Shown piece by piece: positions 36,601 through 39,660 of a stretch of DNA of 39,660 nucleotides (within the stretch, counting starts at the first letter, position 1; each line of letters starts with the position of its first letter). The translations under genes were made by a program, and so were the position numbers. The DNA is from Azolla pinnata (Eukaryota > Streptophyta > Polypodiopsida > Salviniales > Salviniaceae), in the NCBI GenBank assembly GCA_037176905.1, contig JBBBWG010023779.1, positions 16,266 through 55,925 of the forward strand. Direction: 5' to 3'. Below the pieces are notes generated by a model. That model was not told the DNA's origin and made no database searches. It worked only from the letters and a program-made list of their open reading frames with translations.

Positions 36601-39218
36601 TGTTGGGAGCACTACTGCACTTGCTGAAATTGTAACGACGTGGGCATGCACACCCCGACAATCGGTCAAGACAATGCTCCTCGTGTGTATTCCATGACTT
36701 GTGCCAGTTTCTTTTATTTTCCACAGTTCACAGACTCGGAGCTAAACTTAAGACTGAAATTTGCAGGAAGCTGATAAGGGAGGCTATGCAGTGGGAGCTT
36801 TTAATGTCTATAACCTTGAAGGAGTAAAAGCAGTTGTAGCTGCAGCAGAAGCTGAAAGGAGTCCGGCCATCTTACAAGTAAAATACGTCCTTGTACTCTC
36901 AATAGTTGCACCCATATGCGATTCTAGTTGTAATTTGTTGTCTTACAAAATTTTCCAATGTAGATACATCCAGGTGCATGGAAACATGGTAAAGAGCCAC
37001 TATTAGCATGCTGTATCGCTGCAGCAAAGTCTGCAAAGGTAAGTGAAGAAAAGACACAACAGTTGAGCGTGAGTGGATGGGTTTTTAACTTACCAACTCA
37101 ACCTCGTATGTTTTGTTAAAGGTTCCCATTGCAGTTCACTTGGACCATGGAGATGATGAACAAGCAATCATTTCAGCACTAGACATGGTATGATCATGCA
37201 ATGTGCGGGCTTCATGTAGAATGTCTCACATACCAGTACAAGCTAACTGGTCTCACATCTTTGGTCAGACATGGGGCTATTAATTTTACGGTTTAGTCAA
37301 AAACAGCCGTGCAAATCTTTCTGGATTCAGCCCTCTGGTTTGAGAGTTGTGCCAAACCATATTTCCTTACTGTTATGGGCAAAACCTATCTCATTGCTAG
37401 TTGTGGTTATAACCATAACCAGAATTAGTCATAAGGCAGACTTCGATGAGGTTTTCCCATAAAAGTTACCATAATTTTACCACCCCTTATGGAGCTTCTC
37501 TTACTAAGTAGACTAGCACAAGCACCTCCATCGCCTGTTCTCCCTCGATGTGAAAAACAGCAATAGACATACAATCAAGCCGTCGCCATTTGTGATATTC
37601 CTACATGACGAGGGTATAGATCGTTTGTTGCAGGGAGCTGAGCTACTAGAAAATATTCAATTCACAGCCTTCCAAAACTTATGATTGGCAGTCTAGAATA
37701 TGATTTTTGACATTCTAAAGGTGACTTCTATGTTCATTTGTCTCCATGGATGTGTTTTATGTTGTGGTATTTCTGACAAATACATGTCCATTTGCCTACA
37801 TGGAATCGAATCCTATCCATTTATCCATTTATATGTAAAAAAAACATTTCTTCAGTTCTTTGAGCTTTCCGTTTGGCTTCACCCTCGGCTAAAAGCTTTA
37901 GCTGAAGAGAACACAGAGCTTAATGCAAAAAACTACCTCTCTATTTATTTTTTCTTCTTCTCATTATGATTCTTTCTTTTTTTGTACTAGGGGTTTGATT
38001 CGGTCATGGTAGACTGCTCGAGCCTTCCTTTTGAGGAAAATGTGAAGGGCACGAAGCGCATCACCGAAATTGCACATGCAAAGGATATACTGGTGGAAGC
38101 TGAGCTAGGAAGGTTGACAGGTAAAGAAGATGACACGAATGTGGAAGAATACGAAGAGAAACTAACTGACCCAGACCAGGTGCGTATATATGATGAATGT
38201 CAGCAGTTAATCTACAAATCTGTTGTGAAGTCACATATCTTTTGTCATTATTTTTATAACTCCATTGTTAGACAATGGCGAATACATAATGCTTGATATA
38301 ATTTCTAAATTTCGAGGAATGAATTCCTAATAAATAATATTGCGGAAATAAGAGCTAATGAAACAACTGATTAGCAATCCATAAAAAAGCTAATTAGTGT
38401 AAGCATTGCCATGCTTTCACCCAAATTAGTTTTTGGAGAGATTTATATCCTTAGTATACATGTGTTTTTGTCGGTTCATGCTTTTCTTGTGAAAACTTTG
38501 AGCTGGTTTTCAGGCTGAAATCTTCTTGAAAGAGACTCAAGTTGACACCCTCGCAGTATGTGTCGGTAATGTGCATGGAAAGTACCCACCAACCGGTCCA
38601 AAGATACAGCTCGATCTGTTGAAGGTATTGCTCAGTCCCATTTCCGAAGAATGTAAGCCTTAATTTTGGGGAATCGGGATTGCAGAAAAAATGAAGAAAA
38701 CAACCAGAAATTTTTTTTTTGTTTGAAGATATGGAGAGAGCCATGGTTCTCTTCTGTGATGGACTGCAGCTCATCAAGTATAATGTTGATGATGCTCATT
38801 TGGAAATTGGCACCGGGTTTAGTTTGATTTGGGCACCTCATTCCGCCGATTTTGATTTTCTTTGTTTCTTCTCAGAAGCTGAAATCTGTTTGCTTTCAGC
38901 GTCATTTGGAAATTGGCACCGGGTTTAGTTTGATTTGGGCACCTCATTCCGCCGATTTTGTTTTTGATTTTGATTTTGATCTTCTTTGTTTCTTCTCAGA
39001 AGCTGAAACCTGTTTGATTTCAAGCGTCATTGGGAAATCGGCACCGGGTTTAGCTTGATTCGGGCACGTCATTCCCCCAATTTTGATTTTGATCTTGATT
39101 TTGATTCGATTTTGTTTCTCTTTGTTTCTTTTCTCAGAAGCTGAAATCTGTTGCATCCAAACACAACACACTCTTGGTCTTACATGGAGCCTCTGGGGTC
39201 CCAGAAGAACTCGTGAAG
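20420..39218 (+). CDS. ketose-bisphosphate aldolase class-II family fusion protein: dehydrogenase x2, DUF1537 kinase, class II aldolase (3'-partial)
   Basis: I traced 41 exons, all GT-AG and phase-consistent, giving 1363 codons; about 60 C-terminal codons should follow beyond the window. Exons: 20420-20530, 21264-21342, 22509-22610, 22671-22751, 23555-23676, 23780-23834, 24346-24394, 24590-24727, 26746-26830, 27480-27558, 27637-27683, 27901-28095, 28549-28624, 29475-29555, 29638-29718, 30329-30405, 30487-30541, 30630-30678, 31262-31399, 31509-31590, 31666-31744, 32224-32270, 32365-32636, 32763-32850, 32922-33038, 33118-33236, 33336-33408, 33487-33606, 34350-34418, 34497-34667, 34911-34958, 35036-35177, 35252-35349, 36243-36387, 36597-36682, 36767-36877, 36964-37038, 37122-37187, 37991-38179, 38514-38624, 39138-39218. 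Order: degenerate dehydrogenase (1-316), intact dehydrogenase (317 to about 645), linker, acid-sugar kinase (about 700-1150), aldolase (about 1153 onward). Matches the single-copy plant family represented by Arabidopsis At1g18270. No N-terminal targeting peptide is evident (MASHQIRTHLG). Substrate not established to my knowledge; four-carbon acid sugars are the best guess. Confidence 0.93.
27901..32270 (+). other. domain 2: intact beta-hydroxyacid dehydrogenase module (exons 12-22)
   Basis: Residues 317-636. Cofactor-binding GFIGLGAMG at 355-363, substrate-binding VDAPVSGG at 469-476, catalytic lysine K524 in GVKVVNQ, and the C-terminal helical domain (AEAMAFGARLGL; SSWMFINRVPHML). These are the hallmarks of the 3-hydroxyisobutyrate dehydrogenase family, which oxidises beta-hydroxy acids with NAD(P). 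Bacterial LtnD (L-threonate dehydrogenase) belongs to this superfamily. Confidence 0.9.
28855..28975. repeat. 43-bp tandem repeat in fusion-gene intron 13
   Basis: Three copies starting AGATATAACTACAT at 28855, 28898 and 28941. Each is followed by TATTTCACAAAAAAAGCAC and AAAATAAAAC except the last, which diverges. AT-rich and intronic. Confidence 0.85.
32365..36682 (+). other. DUF1537 / four-carbon acid sugar kinase module (exons 23-35)
   Basis: A Lys/Ser/Pro-rich linker (about residues 650-700) leads into LVVLDDDPTGTQTVHG (705-720), the N-terminal signature of the family. Then come LRGDSTLRGH (783-792), CPFFPQGGRFTINDIHYV, the nucleotide-side motifs LIVVGSYVPKST and GGITSSDLA (1076 onward), and SRHPGIPYIVFPGNVG near the end. 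Bacterial members (OtnK, DtnK) phosphorylate 3-oxotetronate or D-threonate at the 4-hydroxyl. All key motifs are present, so activity is expected. Confidence 0.9.
35692..35716. repeat. (TA)n / (AC)n microsatellite in intron 33
   Basis: TATATATATATATATA followed by CACACA. Lies in a ~0.9 kb intron with no other recognisable element. Confidence 0.7.
36767..39218 (+). other. class II (zinc) ketose-bisphosphate aldolase module (exons 36-41, incomplete)
   Basis: Begins EADKGGYAVGAFNVYNLEG. Contains the catalytic Asp and Zn-ligand His in HLDHG (D1222, H1223), the acidic residue in EAELGRLTG (E1274), and the Zn-ligand histidines in GNVHGKYP (H1320) and LHGASG (H1352). The full metal site expected of class II aldolases is therefore intact. 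The phosphate-binding FNVNT-type strand and C-terminus are predicted beyond the right edge. Confidence 0.88.
38794..39155 (+). repeat. three tandem copies of a splice-acceptor unit around exon 41
   Basis: Each copy holds GAAATTGGCACCGGGTTTAG (or close), GGGCACCTCATTCCGCCGAT, a TTTTGATTTTGAT stretch, then TTCTTCTCAG and AAGCTGAAATCTGTT. The AG ends at 38875, 38999 and 39137; only the last leads into an open, conserved exon. Copies 1 and 2 therefore duplicate the polypyrimidine tract, the acceptor and the first ~15 bases of exon 41. Confidence 0.88.
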
Positions 39219-39660
39219 GTACATACATACATACATTCATACGTTTACATGCATAGATAGATGCAAATGTACGTACATACATACATACATACACGCATGC
39301 ATACATACATACATACATGTGTATGTAGGTAGACACATGCGTACATAGATACATGTTGGCATCACATACATACATCCATGCATACATAGATACATGTTGG
39401 CACTACATACATACATACATGTGTATGTTGGGTAGACACATGCATACATAGATACATGTTGGCATCACATGCATACATCCATGCATACATAGATACATGT
39501 TGGCATTACATACACATACATACATGTGTATGTAGGTAGACACATGCATACATAGATACATGTTGGCATCACATGCATACATCCATGCATACATAGATAC
39601 ATGTTGGCATCACATGCATACATCCATGCATACATAGATACATGTTGGCATCACATGCAT
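39219..39660. repeat. ACAT-rich minisatellite in the intron after exon 41
   Basis: Tetranucleotide CATA runs pass into a longer unit, CATCCATGCATACATAGATA followed by CATGTTGGCATCACATG. Near the right edge TGTTGGCATC recurs at 39561, 39602 and 39643 (41-bp period). Cut by the end of the window. Minus-strand Met/Tyr/Cys-rich open frames are repeat artefacts. Confidence 0.85.

Noticed and set aside
38719-39058. Plus-strand frames near 38720-39058 as extra exons of the fusion gene
   Set aside because: They lie in the duplicated acceptor units; the conserved aldolase sequence runs directly from exon 40 (ending LDLLK) to exon 41 (KLKSVASKHN).
39237-39594. Minus-strand Met/Tyr/Cys-rich small proteins
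   Set aside because: Products of the CATA/TGCA minisatellite in an intron.

Overview
The window looks like nuclear DNA of a land plant, and a fern is my best guess. The reasons are: intron-less PLS-class pentatricopeptide repeat (PPR) genes built from near-identical MYAKCG-type triplets, a style I associate with fern genomes; a 41-exon gene with GT-AG introns encoding a plant-type fusion enzyme; a plastid-type dehydroascorbate reductase; and AT-rich intergenic DNA full of microsatellites and minisatellites. The fern assignment is inference; the plant assignment is firm.

Layout. 51-2750 (minus): an intron-less PPR gene with six S-P-L triplets, an E1-like end and a repeated C-terminal tail. 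2761-3115: a 62-bp tandem repeat directly upstream of its start codon. 4565-8305 (minus): a complete six-exon gene for a plastid-type dehydroascorbate reductase (309 aa by my splice model). Its 5' flank carries a GAA/TTC tract and a duplicated G-box/CCAAT unit. 8500-11060: about 2.5 kb of repeats, namely degenerate GAT-rich DNA, then ~104-bp units, then a 36-bp satellite that appears to derive from them. 12944-14623 and 15295-18492 (plus): two more intron-less PPR genes, with four and nine triplets. 18493-20419: non-coding, A-rich. 20420 to beyond the right edge (plus): a very large gene. I traced 41 exons ending at 39218 (1363 codons), and the last ~60 codons should lie outside the window.

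The big gene fuses two beta-hydroxyacid dehydrogenase (3-hydroxyisobutyrate dehydrogenase-like) modules, a DUF1537/four-carbon acid sugar kinase and a class II (zinc) ketose-bisphosphate aldolase. It matches the plant family known as 'ketose-bisphosphate aldolase class-II family protein'. In bacteria, separate dehydrogenase, DUF1537 kinase and aldolase enzymes act in sequence on threonate and erythronate, so the plant protein resembles a whole catabolic route on one chain. L-threonate is a breakdown product of ascorbate, and the neighbouring reductase recycles ascorbate. A shared theme is possible, but co-location in a plant genome is weak evidence.

Most informative observations: the two dehydrogenase halves share all eleven intron phases, and six exon pairs are identical in length; the first half has lost the cofactor glycines and the catalytic lysine; the last visible intron before the aldolase's final active-site exon carries two tandem decoy copies of that exon's splice acceptor; the PPR genes form a 4/6/9-triplet series with no visible transit peptide, no E2 and no DYW domain.
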